Source: Limonium bicolor (taxonomy: Eukaryota; Streptophyta; Magnoliopsida; Caryophyllales; Plumbaginaceae). From it: a stretch of DNA of 64,000 nt. Under the pieces are notes generated by a model that saw only the letters and a program-made list of their open reading frames with translations, was not told where the DNA came from and made no database searches. The stretch covers positions 111,007,588 through 111,071,587 of the forward strand of contig CM041777.1 of NCBI GenBank assembly GCA_023374045.1, in the 5' to 3' direction. Made by a program: the position numbers and the translations under genes. Of this stretch, positions 12,061 through 23,579 are shown in pieces (the first letter of the stretch is position 1; each line of letters begins with the position of its first letter).

Positions 12061-12154
12061 TTCGAGCATAGCTCAACCGGTTAAGACGTTCACTAGGCAT
12101 ACGAGAGGTACGGGGTTCGAACCTCAGCGGGAGCGTATCTGCTCCTTTTTTTTT
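12061..12154 (+). other. tRNA-like Pol III unit in LTR, left copy
   Basis: An A-box-like TAGCTCAACCGG lies at 12069-12080 and a B-box GGTTCGAACC at 12114-12123, with tRNA-like spacing. GGAGC-GTATCT-GCTCC can form a hairpin, followed by nine Ts at 12146-12154, a normal Pol III terminator. The segment resembles a tRNA gene or SINE head, but the D and anticodon stems pair poorly, so it is not called a functional tRNA. It is on the plus strand, antisense to the minus-strand retrotransposon, about 300-390 bp inside the U3 end. Confidence 0.7.
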
Positions 12155-12455
12155 CTTTTATAAGCTATGCACATGTTCATTTTTATATATGTACGACTAT
12201 ATATTATATCGTGTTATTATTATATTTTTTTTGTAACGAGGTTATGCGAGGGTATTGTTACTTATTTACAACGTTACAATATCGTAACATTACGTGCATG
12301 TATTTTTGTACAAGTACGTGACTATATTGATATATAACGTCGTCACGCGTTCGGACATGTATATATACTATATTTAATTTTTTGTACATTATTTTATGTC
12401 CGAATTATAAAACGCGTTATGATTTTATGCGTTTCAATGTTCAGGGGTGTTTCAA

Positions 12456-12474
12456 CTTACCCCCCTTAAAAGAG
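12456..12474 (-). promoter_or_regulatory. Tekay polypurine tract
   Basis: On the minus strand this reads CTCTTTTAAGGGGGGTAAG, one base from the start (TGAAACACC) of the 3' LTR. This is the expected position and composition for plus-strand priming. Confidence 0.85.
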
Positions 12475-12842
12475 ACTTCGTCCCGAAGTCTTACTTCCTT
12501 AACTTGTATTTTTCCACTCCTGGTAATCTCAGGGATCAAGTCCCGAAATTAAAATTCTCAGTGCTTCTAAGCACCATGCCACATCAGTGGCTTCACACAA
12601 GTTCTCATAGTAGTCCAAGAAGCTAGCAATATGTATAACATGCTAAGGTGTAAGCCAAGGCACACAACATTCATTCAGAGCGTATAACATGCTAAAGTGC
12701 AAACCATGGCACACAACATTCATTCATACAGAGCGCACATGTACGTGCATAACATTTTCACACACAAGTCTACCAACCATCAACGTGTTGGTTGTAGGAT
12801 TACAACACAGTGACACACGCAAAACATCCAAAACAAAACACG

Positions 12843-12861
12843 CTTACCCCCCTTAAAAGAG
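12843..12861 (-). promoter_or_regulatory. Second, identical PPT-like copy
   Basis: The same 19 bases as the PPT (CTCTTTTAAGGGGGGTAAG on the minus strand) recur 387 bp upstream, just after the stop of the pol ORF. It could be an extra priming site or a duplication. Between the two copies, at about 12630-12735, a roughly 58-bp segment with GGCACACAACATTCATTCA is tandemly duplicated. Confidence 0.6.
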
Positions 12862-12883
12862 GGGTACACCCTTGTACCCTACA

Positions 12884-13971
12884 CTAAACCGAAGTATTGG
12901 TGAAAAGATGGGGGTACATATCTCTCATCTTATCTTCTAGCTCCCATGTGGCTTCTTCCATATCTTGGTTTGACCATAACACCTTCACTAGTCTTATTGA
13001 CTTGTTCCGGGTCTCCCGGGTCTTAGTATCTAGAATTCTTTGAGGTGTCTCCACTGATCTCAATGTGGGCTCTAGGACTAGCCTCTCGGGCTGTAGTACA
13101 TGTGAGGGATCAGGCACGTATTTCTGTAGCTGAGAGACGTGGAATATATCATGAACTCGTCCCAACTCTGAGGGTAGATCAAGTCGATAAGCAACTGGGC
13201 CCACACGCTCCCTAATGCTGTAGGGCCTACGAATTTCGGGCTCAACTTCCCTTTTTGCCCAAATATGAAAATTCCTTTCATCGGCGACACTCGCAAGAAC
13301 ACCTGGTCGCCCACGGCAAACTCCAGGTCTCGACGTCTGTTATCTGCGTATGCTTTCTGTCTATCATGTGCGGCCTTTATGTTCTTTCTGATCTGCTGAA
13401 CCTCCGCCTGGACCTGCTGCAAATAGTCTGGGCCTATGATAAAAGCTTCACTGGACTCGTCCCAGCACAACGGTGTACGACAAGGTCTATCATATAACGC
13501 CTGAAAAGGTGGCATCTTGATTGAGGTGTGGTAACTGTTATTATATGCAAACTCAATGAGGTGCAATTTATCCGACAAACTGCCCTGGAAGTCTAGGGCA
13601 CATGCTCTAAGCATGTCCTCTAGGGTTTGAATGGTTCTCTCCGTCTGACCATCGGTCTGCGGGTGAAAGGCTGTGCTGAGCTTCAGCTCGATGCCTAACG
13701 CTTCTCGTGAAGCCCTCCAATATCTAGAAAGGAATCTCGTGTCCCTATCCGACACTATGGTCTTTGGCACTCCATGGTGTCTTAAAATCTTCTTATCAAA
13801 AAGCTCGGCTAGTTTCGACACCTTCCATGTGTCCTTCATTGGAATGAATCGTGCTACCTTAGTAAGGCGATCAACAATTACCCATATCATATTCAATCTT
13901 CCTCTGGTTAGTGGCAGTCCAACTACAAAATCCATCGATAGATCATAGAATTTCCACTCTGGGATAGGCAT
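12884..13971 (-). pseudogene. Tekay integrase and chromodomain-like tail
   Basis: The frame from 13971 carries the integrase catalytic core: MDFVVGLP, the D..TKVARFIP region, HHGVPKTIVSDRDTRF and HPQTDGQTERT, so the three catalytic acidic positions of the DDE core appear present. It continues through the GPY/F region (LSPKFVGP). A one-base loss near 13224 shifts the frame. The C-terminal part (13204-12884) then has YRLDLP, HDIFHVSQL and a tail with VKVLW and EATWE, which I read as a chromodomain of the Tekay/Del type. Such tails are thought to steer integration to marked chromatin. The part is otherwise well preserved compared with the RT. Confidence 0.9.
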
Positions 13972-14775
13972 TGGTTGTACTGTGCCTCCAGGTTTTCATG
14001 TTCGAATTTTATCTTCTGACAGGTGAGGCATCTGATAACGAAGTTCAAGACGTCGTTCTTCATGCAAACCCACCAAAAATATCGCTTCATGTCCTTGTAC
14101 ATTTTTGAAGCTCCAGGGTGAATAGAGGTAGTAGAAGAATGAGACTCTCTCATAATGCGCTCCTTGAGCTCTACGCTCTCGTGGGGAATACATAATCTGC
14201 CATTCACACGAATCAGGCCATCCTCGTGAAGCTGGTAGTCGTATTTCTTCTTATCTAGTGTGCCATCCATTAACTTCCATCTAATATCTGCCATCACTCT
14301 GTCCTTCTGCTGAGCATTATGTATTTCCTCAACTAGACTGGTGCCTGCTATGAGTGTATGCAATGAGTGAGCTCGGCGGCTAAGTGCATCCGCAACTACA
14401 TTGGCTTTGCCTTCCTTATACTGGAGGTTAATATCATAATCTTTGAGGAACTTCATCCATCTGCGCTGTCTCATATTCAGTTCTTTTTGATGAACACATA
14501 CTTTAAGCTTTTGTGGTCGGAGTAGATTGTGATCTGTGAACCATAGAGATAATGGCGCCAAATTTTGAGTGCAAACACGACTGCTCCAAGCTCAAGATCG
14601 TGTGTGGGGTAGTGCTCTCCGTGCTTCTTCAGCTGGCGGGAGGCATAGGTGACAACTTTCCCGTGCTGCAAGGGGACACATCCCATACCCATACCGGATG
14701 CATCACAGTAGACTTCATATCCATCAGTACCTTCGGGAATCGTGAGGATGGGGCTGAGGTCAAGCGTCTTTCAAC
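13923..14775 (-). pseudogene. Tekay RNase H and integrase zinc-finger region
   Basis: 14692-14477 encodes the RNase H fold ([19 protein letters not shown], then YSDHKSLKY). 14561-13923 continues with RRWMKFLKDYD, the NVVADALSRR motif that ends RNase H, and an integrase HHCC finger (HPGASKMYKD ... CLTCQKIK). The two frames overlap and differ by a frameshift near 14485. A further shift near 13970 separates this region from the integrase core. Confidence 0.88.
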
Positions 14776-15638
14776 TTCTGAAATGCTGCCTCACAACCTC
14801 TCCGTCCATTGAACGAGGGTATCTTCTTTCTTGATGAGGTTTGTCATTGGTTTTGTGATGCGGGAAGAAGTCCGCTTAACAAACCGTCGTAGTAGCCTGC
14901 TAGACCAAGGAAACTTCGTATATCTGTCACAAACTTCGGTCTCGCCATGTACGTACTGCCTCCACTTTAGCCGATCAACTGCTATCCCGGCAACATAAAT
15001 TATGTCCAAGGAATGCTACGTGATCTAACCAAACCACTTAAAAAATTTGGCGTACAACTGGTTTTTCTAAAATCTCGAGTACCTGCCTGGATGGTGATGA
15101 TGCTCTTCCATGGTTCTCGAATATACCAGTATATCATCAATAAATACCAGACTTCTTGTCCAAACTGATCTCTGAAACTCGGTGCATCAAGTCCATGAAC
15201 TTTGCTGGGGCTTAGTCCGTCCAAACGGCATAACAGTGAATTCATAGTGGCCGTATCGGGTCCTAAATGCGTCTTTTTGATATCGCTCTCCTTCACTGGG
15301 ATCTGATGGTATCCTGATTCTGAGGTCGATCTTCGAAAATACTGTCGCTCCTCTGAGCTGGTCGAAACAGATCATCTATGCGTGGTAAAGGGTAGCGGTT
15401 CTTCACCTGCACTGCATTCAGCTCTCGATAATCAATGCATAACCGGATCTGCCGTCTTCTTCTTGACAATAATATGGGTGCGCCCCAAGGATACGCTCGG
15501 CGTATGAATCCCTTATCCAATAAATCCTTCAATTGCTCCTTCAACTCCATCATCATTGCCGGGGCCATTCTGTACGGGGCTTTGGCAATAGGTCCTGTCC
15601 CGGGTACTAGGTCAATAGTGAACTTGACTTCTCGGGGG
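14776..15638 (-). pseudogene. Tekay reverse transcriptase, heavily frameshifted
   Basis: 15607-15293 encodes the start of the [18 protein letters not shown], then [12 protein letters not shown] and [11 protein letters not shown]. The palm continues in pieces across all three frames: FSKIDL at about 15330, RYGHYEF at about 15250, and DDILVYSR of the catalytic box at about 15130-15105. At least six small indels occur in under 800 bp, so this copy makes no RT. The right edge, at 15638, is the Athila insertion site. The upstream protease lies 28 kb away at 43560. Confidence 0.9.
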
Positions 15639-17010
15639 TGATAAGTGGTGAAATAGTGTGCTCTCCCAGGTCTTTATTCACCGTCATTTTATTTGGCGCT
15701 TGACTTATTTCACCACTTTATGAAGTATTTTGTTTATTAGTGATCTTATACTTTGGCATGTTCGAATAGGTAATTACTCAGGATGCATAGTGATCTTACA
15801 TTTTGAGAGCTTAATATGAGGATGCATCAATGTTCGAGCACCTCGGGAAGGATGCCTAGCCAACGGGAAGCATCGGGAGAATTCCGGCACAGGAAAAATG
15901 ACATTCTGGGGCTGACCGACCTTGCGACCGAACTTGCAAGGTCGGTCCGGCTCTGTTCAAGCCGTCCCAAAACTCACTGGAATCGACCGAACTTGCGACC
16001 GAACTTGCAAGTTCGGTCGAGCTTTAAAACCCGTCACGTGTTTCCGCCTAAAACAGTCCGACCGGACTTGTGACCGGACTTGCAAGGTCGGTCGGACGGG
16101 AATTTTTGCCCAGAAATTGCTGTTAAAAGACTACATTTTGGGGCTTCCTTCCCCATTATCAAACACCCACGACTTCAACCCTAAACAGACGAGAGAGAGG
16201 CGAAAATAGAGGAGAAAAGAAGAGAAGAAAGGAGGAAGAAGTAAGTGAAGATTTCTCCCTCCATTGAAGCTTGGGAGCTCCTCTAATGGCTAATTCTGCC
16301 TTCTCCTTGCTCTTTCCTTTAGCTATGTCTGAGTAGTTCCATTTGTATCCTAGGATGAGGGTTTGAACCCATTTTGCTCATTGAATGCTAGAAACCTAAC
16401 TCATTAATTACTCTCGTTTTATTCCCTTCAATATCATTTAATGCACTAAACTGATCTCTTATTGCATTTATGGTGTTCCATTCAATATTTGAGCTTGAGT
16501 TTGGAACTAGACCAAGAAGGGAGTAAACCCTAACTTTTGCTTTCTTGATTTTGGGAGTAAATGCTTAGGGCTGTTAATTAAGAGTGCTTGCTTATTGCTA
16601 TTTGATGACTTGAACCTCCTTTAAATAAGGGGTTTGATTATTTGGGTAAGAATTGGATTTCCCATGATTTGGGGATTCATGAGCTAAACTCTAACAGGCA
16701 CTGAGATGATGAGTTATGGTTTTGAGGTTCTTTGAGTGAATTGGGTGATTCCCACTATCCTAGGGTACTCTCCCCATCCATTCCATTCACAAACACTTAC
16801 TGTTTTTGTTGCATTTCAATTAACAAACAACCGAGCTTGCCTCTGGCTAAACCCCCATTTTATTGTTTATTCGCACTTAACTATTATACCGAAACTCGGG
16901 ATTTAGAAACCAATTTCCTTGTGGATACGACACTTGTTTTATTGCAACGAATTGGGTGCACTTGCCCACTTTAGCTAGGTTCAATTACTATGTATGTAAT
17001 TTTCTCAACA
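15639..17010 (+). repeat. Athila 5' LTR (1,372 bp)
   Basis: This is near-identical to 42184-43559. At 15912-16095 it holds three units of a roughly 70-bp repeat built on CTTGCGACCGAACTTGCAAG and GGTCGGTC, each able to fold on itself. The remainder is noncoding. Confidence 0.95.
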
Positions 17011-17016
17011 AGTTTA

Positions 17017-17034
17017 TGGCGCCGTTGCCGGGGA
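17017..17034 (+). promoter_or_regulatory. Athila primer binding site
   Basis: TGGCGCCGTTGCCGGGGA starts six bases after the 5' LTR. This sequence is the usual Athila-type PBS, as I recall complementary to a tRNA-Asp 3' end. Confidence 0.9.
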
Positions 17035-17215
17035 AATTGATTATTCAATTTCCCTTGGTTCGGTACTTTAGTTTTTGTGCGTTTAGTACTTTTATCTGTT
17101 TTATTGCATTCTTTGGTATTTGTGTTTTTAGTTGTTGTCTATATTTTTACATTTCCTTCTACTTAAGAGCATTTGGTGTTGGTGCAGTTTAGGTACCTTC
17201 TATTTTTCTCGGTGT

Positions 17216-18451
17216 ATGCCAAACACTCGAGCCAAAGGATCTCCACTTGCTAGTCCGAGACCCGAGCTCGAGCGTTCACTGTTGAGAGCTATCCGAACTG
17301 TGAAAAATTCAATCATGAATGATCAAGACCCACCGGTGATTGAAGACAACGGTAACCAACAACAAATGGCTCTCAAAGACTACAACCAGCCGGACACCGA
17401 AGGGAGACCTTCAGCCATAGTCCTACCGGTGTTGACACCTCAAGAGGCCGGACAGGTATTCAAGACTCACTACATCACTGCTGTTCGGGACTTAGGAAAA
17501 TTCAGTGGAGAAAATCCCGATGAAGCTCCCAACCACCTAAGTCAATTCCTCGACTTTTGCAACTCTTTTGGTAGAACTGGAAATGTTGGTGAGAGGATAC
17601 GCCTGCAGCTCTTCCCTCACTCACTGTCTGACGTTGCATCAAGATGGTACAAGAGCTTACCGTCAAAATCAATCAATACTTGGGCACAAATGGCTCAAAA
17701 ATTTCTTGCCAAGTATTACCCCACCAGTAGAACGAGGCAATTGATTGGAGAGATCAATACCTTTTGCCAAGAGCCGGGAGAGACGTTATACGATGCATGG
17801 GATAGATTCAAGGACATGTTGATGAATTGTTCCCACCACGGCTTGGATGACCAATCACTTTGTCTATCATTTTTCAACGGTCTTGACGACTCTAATAGAC
17901 TACTTGTGAACTCCTCAGCTGGAGGAAGCTTTATGACTAAGTCACCTCAAGAGGGGATGGAACTCCTAGAGTTGATGACTAGTAACATAAGGCAACGGTC
18001 TAGGCAAAAGGGGAGAGCACCAAGAGCAACTGGTCTCTTACATGTTGAACCCACCGACCACCTTTCCGCTCAACTATCTTCACTCACCAAGATGGTGGAA
18101 AAGCTAGCTATAGCTCAAAAAGAAACAACGAAATCTATAGCTTCTTCATCATCACCCTCTCCATCTACTTCTACTTCAATCCAAGAGGGGTGTGCAATTT
18201 GCGCGGGTCCTCACGAGACCCACTTTTGCGAAGGCAAAGTTTATGCCGATCCACACGAGGATGTAAACTTTGTAGGCAATCGCCCCGGATATAACTACAA
18301 CCAACAAAACGCCCCATGGAAGAACCATCCAAACTTCTCATGGAGAAATAATGACCAAACCCAAGGGGGAGCTAGCAATGCTTCCAACAATCCCATGGGC
18401 TACCGGTCACAAGGGTCGACTCAAATGTCCAACCCACAAATGGGTTACTGA
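17216..18451 (+). pseudogene. Athila gag, 5' part
   Basis: The ATG at 17216 opens a protein with a basic N-terminus (MPNTRAKG) and a retrotransposon gag core (FSGENPDEAPNHLSQF, ASRWYKSLP, W..MAQKFLAKYYP). A Ser-rich linker and a zinc-knuckle-like CAIC-AGPH-ETHFC follow. The frame ends at a stop (18449-18451) six bases before an inserted Tekay-like LTR at 18457, so the C-terminal gag and gag-pro junction are missing. The remaining 410 codons have no internal stop, so this part is better kept than the pol region. Confidence 0.88.
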
Positions 18452-18456
18452 CCACA

Positions 18457-21400
18457 TGAAATACCCCTAAATTAATTTAAATTAATTTAGGGGATTTCTT
18501 TTATTAAACCTTTAATAATATTATTAAGTATTAAATTATTATATGGAATGAGGAATATTAAATTATTATATGGAATTATGAATATTAAATTAATATAAGG
18601 GGTTGTGAAATTTATTTAGGGGTTTTCTCCTAATTATTATATTATTGTATAGTATTATGATTTAATAATAAGATTTATAAGTCAATAAATCTTGGGAAAA
18701 TTATTAAACACTCCAAATATATATAAAGATTTTAGGAAGTGTTGGAACATTGTTTTGAAATATAAAAGTCAATATAAAATTCTAGAAACCTTAAGCTTAT
18801 TAAGCCTTGCTAGAGTTGACTTTTTGAGAATGGTCAAACCAGGCCATGAAACCTATACCAATAAATAGGTTATGGAAAACCATGAAGATCGATAAAAAGA
18901 ACGTCAAAAACGGATCATCCTAGCCAAAGTTATGATAGATTGAAGTTTAGAGCCAAAATTTTAAGAGATGCCACGTGTCAGTCAATCACAGGCCGCCCAA
19001 CACTTAGTCGAATTCTCCTTGTTTTTCGCCAACAGAAATCAGTTTGTTGCCCTATCTTGCGACCTCCATAACTTTCCCCTCGTTTGGAAATTTTGAGTGC
19101 CGTCTTTTGCATTCTCTTCTCCTTAATCTCCTCTTTCCAAACATAACTCATAAATCTTCTAACTCATCCTACATTGACGGGAATATTGATCCAAAGTTGC
19201 CACCTTGCGAATCCGTAACCCAGAATTCTGGTTTTCTCTGAAATCAGGTAAACTTAGTCTTGCCATAACTTCTTCGTTTCTCAGCCAAATTTCGTGTTCT
19301 TTAGCTCGTTTTGAAGAGCTCTAATCCCTCTAAACTTTCATGTTTACGACCAAGGCTAATTCTCAATCATATGGAAGATATAGGCGTCTAAAGTTCCGAC
19401 CTTGATCTGGTCGCGTTTTGCCCAGATTTTTCCAGAAACGATATGGTAAACTCAGATATTTCGGGATCCATAACTTTCTCCCTAGTTCTTCGTTTTCAAT
19501 GATTCTTTCACCAATGTTTAGAGTTACATGTATACTTTAACATGTGGTAGGTTTTGTGGATTGAACCCTTCTCAATTAGTGCGAGTTGGTCCGTGAAGTA
19601 GGCAACTCGAACTGCATATAAAATACCAATTTTCCAGCAAAACGAATTCGTTTCTCCTCGTTGGCGCAATTCCGGTGAGTTTTTGATCAATTCCTCCGAC
19701 AATGTCATTCGTTTTTGTATTCCCGTTCATACCCCTCTATCAATTTCATCTATTATGCATTAGATTGAGAGAAATTGTTAGAATCGAGTTCGGAAACCGT
19801 TTAGAACCCTAACATTCGAACTGAACTCGAGTTCCATCGTATAGTGCATTATAATTGGGGAAATTGGTATCATTAGAACCGTAATTGAATTTCGAAACCA
19901 TAGAAACAAGAATCACTCAATTTGGTTCTGTAGATTGGGAGATATCGTCGATTTAGTACTCGACTTCAATTTTGAATTCGATGAAGAACTGGGGCTTCAG
20001 CATCCGTCCGATCTGGACTTAAGGAAATGGATGGCCAAGATTAGATCTGGTGGTTATAAGTTGTTTAAGTTCTATAAAAAAAACCAGTAAATAGTCTTAA
20101 CTTGTTGGGTTAATTTAAATATCTTCCCGAAGGTATTTTGACTTGAAATTTTAACCATAGATTCCTTATTTTATGTAGTTTATTTTGATGTAAATTATTA
20201 TGGTTTTGGAGTTTTTAACGTAAGTTATGATTTTTACAAGTTACGGGTTTTCTGGAATTATTTGGCTAAATTAAAAAGATATTTTATGAAACAAAATTTT
20301 TATAATATGTCTAAAATGTTATAGTTACTGTATATTAAATTTGGGAATTTTTGGGCAATGGTAAAAGGTTTTAAAAATTGTGTTTATGAGTTTTTCATAA
20401 GAATAACGTATAATATAAGGTTTTTAATGTAATCAAAAATTAAAGTGTAGTTGATTAATGAACTTTATAGGTTGGGGAAAATATAATAAGACTAATTAAC
20501 ATTTAATACAGTATGTTTATAAATATTTTGGGTATTAACTTTAAGTGAAGTAAAAATTGTTACATATATTTATATATATATTTATATGAGAGAAATAAAA
20601 TAGAAACTTATATTAAATCAAGGAATTTAACTAAACTACATTTTATTTATTATATAATATGGAAGCTAATATGTTTAACTAAAACTAAGGGAAATACATT
20701 ATTTTATAAACCATAAATCAGTTGTGGATATGTCTAAAAGATATTAAATATAATTAAATACAATAGAATTTCTTAAAGAATGTTCTGGATAAATCTTAAT
20801 ATATGTAGATATATATATATTTATATATATATAAATACAATAAAAATAGATAAAGGAAATAGCATTCCTTGTGAGAAATATAATAGGAAGGATATATATA
20901 TATATACGATAAATTAATAAATAAAAGGAATAAAATACCTTATAGAAAATGTAATATGAAGGAATTAATAAGTTAAACTAAATCTCTACATAATACTAAT
21001 AATAGAATACTATATGAGGTGGTATTATTTTATGGTTATGAATTGAGTTTTTAGTTACCTTTGAATTTCTAGGATTTATATAAACAGTATTAAAATACAT
21101 GTATATATTTAGTCAATGTCCACAATGTAAATCTATAATTGGGTTAAGAAATTAATAAGTTGAAATTTAGGAATATTTGTAATTAGTTTACATAAAGGGT
21201 TACACAAATAGATCTTATTATATAATTGATAATAAAATGAATGAAATACTTTTACATTTAAATGTTCTTATTATATAAACAATAATAAAGTAAATGAGTT
21301 ACTTTTACATCTAAATGTGAAGAGGATAAATAAGTCTAGATTTAATCATTTCTTAATATTTATAGTATTGAGTAATAACTTGATTTTTTTGAGATAAAAT

Positions 21401-22681
21401 CATTAAAAGGATTATGGTAAAAACTATATTAAACTATGATTAGGAAATTACTCTAAATAATAATCCTTAAGTTTCTTAGAATTAGTTAGCCATATAGAAT
21501 ACATTTATTACTAATATTCAAGATGTGAGTTTATAAATAAGTGTTGTACATAATAGTTAAAGATTTACTGAAAGGTTTGTAAATAGAAATTAGATACATA
21601 AACCTTTGAACCTTTATTTAGAGGAACTAAGTTACATAAGAGGCTATAAGGATTTACCTTTTGACACGGGAAATATTAATGTGTCATTTGAATATAAGGT
21701 ATGGGGATTTTTCATAATAGATTATCTTATTAAATAATTAACAATTTCACTTACGAACCAGAATTTAATTCTTGGATAAATTCTACTTTATGTAGATATA
21801 TTGTCCATCCTAAATACAATAAAGGAAATTAATTTATTAAGTTGTTCCTTTGAAACCTTTGGTCTTGTAAGTAATATAAAATGTATTTAAGACTTGAGTT
21901 TAACGAAGTTTAATATAAAGGGTTTATACATAGCCTATGGAGGGAATGTGTGTAAAAATAGAACATTTAGGAAATTAAATGTAAGTAAGGATACATAAGA
22001 GGTTATCTTAAAACACCTTATTATATAGTTATGATAAAGTAAGTAATATACCCTGTGGATACTAAATGTAAGAGTTCTATGAGTCTAAGTTAATTATAAT
22101 ATGGTTATTTCAAGATGAAAAGTAATTTAACATCTTATGACAAGATTTTTAGATGGTTGTAATTAAAGTTATTCTGAACTAAAGATAAGATAAATGAGTT
22201 TAGTAATTCGATTAAGTTATAATAAAATGCGTCTACAACACTATGATTCCAATATACAAGATGTAGGTCTTAATTAAGTTAAGGGAAAGACTTAATCATA
22301 ATGGGTTGTCTAGTAGAAATTGTTTAAATACATAATCTTTACTTTGTGAGATAATAGTATAGTATTCTGAGATGAACTCATCATAGGTCATAATACAATG
22401 TTTATTCTGAATTAAGAATAAAGGTATTGAGCTTAAGTTTACTATTGGAATTCTTAGATTTAATTATATAACATAAACACATTAATGATATAGAGGTCTC
22501 AAGAGTCTTAAATGGGTGAATTATGGTTAAGTATGAGTGAAGTGGATAAGAGTGGAACAATTAACAAGTGTTAATAAAATACGTTCCTTGGTCTTACCAC
22601 CTTGGGCTATACAACGTTCTCAGATAACACAAAGATTATACATAACATTTAAGTGAGGGGTTAAAAGATAATTGAGACTTT
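18457..22681 (+). repeat. Tekay-like LTR, left part
   Basis: Long AT-rich noncoding DNA starts with a short palindrome (CTAAATTAATTTAAATTAATTTAG area at 18467). Several TATATA runs lie at 20560-20910. No ORF longer than 80 codons has a recognisable domain. Confidence 0.75.
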
Positions 22682-23070
22682 CACTACTAAAAAAAACGGA
22701 TTTAGAGACGGACGATTCCGTCTCTATTCCGTCTCTAAAGAGGTTTAGAGACGGAATAGAGACGGAATCGTTCCGTCTCGATACGGGTCGTCGCAAATTT
22801 AAATGGAGACGGAATCTTCACTTCCGTCTTAAACGGAGTCGGAATGGAGACGACTTATTCCGTCTCTATTTAATAAATAGAGACGGAATGGAGACGGAAT
22901 AATTTCGACTCTAATAGAGTCGGAATTCTACAACCCCGCCCAGAGTTTCGAGACGGAATTATCCGTCTCTATTCCGTCTCAATTGGAGAAAGAATAAAAT
23001 CCGTCTCAAATCCTATATCCAGAATCAACATTAGAGACGGAATTTCTTTCTCAATTCCGTCTCTAATATG
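22682..23070. repeat. CACTA subterminal repeat array, left
   Basis: About 20 copies of GAGACGGAAT or its complement ATTCCGTCTC lie in mixed orientation, several as head-to-head pairs (TTCCGTCTCTATTCCGTCTC). Such arrays bind TnpA in En/Spm-type elements. 23071-23579 is AT-rich with no gene. Confidence 0.88.
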
Positions 23071-23579
23071 TTTTTATTTATTTCATAGATATTATAATTA
23101 TTTCATATTGTAATATATCATTCTTATTCGACTAAATACCTATAATTATTATCATTATCAATACATATAAATTTTTATATTTATATATACCAAAATGAAA
23201 TAACGAGATTAAATGTCTAAATAGGATAATATATGTATATATATATATATAACAAATTTGAACTTATAGAATTTGTCACAAGCTTCAGAAGTTCAACCCA
23301 AGCACAAAAGTTATAACATCACCACAATCATAGATAACATAGGATCGTGCTCAAAGATCCATTACATCAGTTAGTATCTTAGTACCCCAAAAACAACCAA
23401 CATCAGCTCCTACCCCTTTCCTAGCCAAATGGTGAGCTCCAAAATTTTCACCCCTATCTACATAATCAAAATGAGTGGCACAACCTCAGCATTCTACCAA
23501 AAAATTATCTAGCAAAGAAGTTTCATGATCTAAACACCCCACACCATCATTCAAATAGTCTACTAAAGACGACACAAGA

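Larger units (their letters stand above)
6755..12454 (-). repeat. Tekay 3' LTR (5,700 bp)
   Basis: This is near-identical along its length to 46769-52470, with TG...CA ends. It contains about 2.4 copies of a 28-bp tandem repeat (about 7278-7345), about three copies of a 75-80-bp repeat (about 7640-7865) carrying GAGAGGGGTCA, and a tRNA-like Pol III unit at 12061-12154. Short frames inside it are not conserved as proteins. The length is unusual, since most Ty3-gypsy LTRs are well under 5 kb. Confidence 0.96.

Noticed and set aside
12061..12154. Calling a functional tRNA gene
   Set aside because: A and B boxes and terminator are good, but the anticodon and D stems pair poorly and no clean acceptor stem is visible. 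It is kept as a tRNA-like unit.
16732..16974. 80-codon ORF repeated at 43281-43523
   Set aside because: It is identical because both lie in Athila LTRs, with no recognisable protein.
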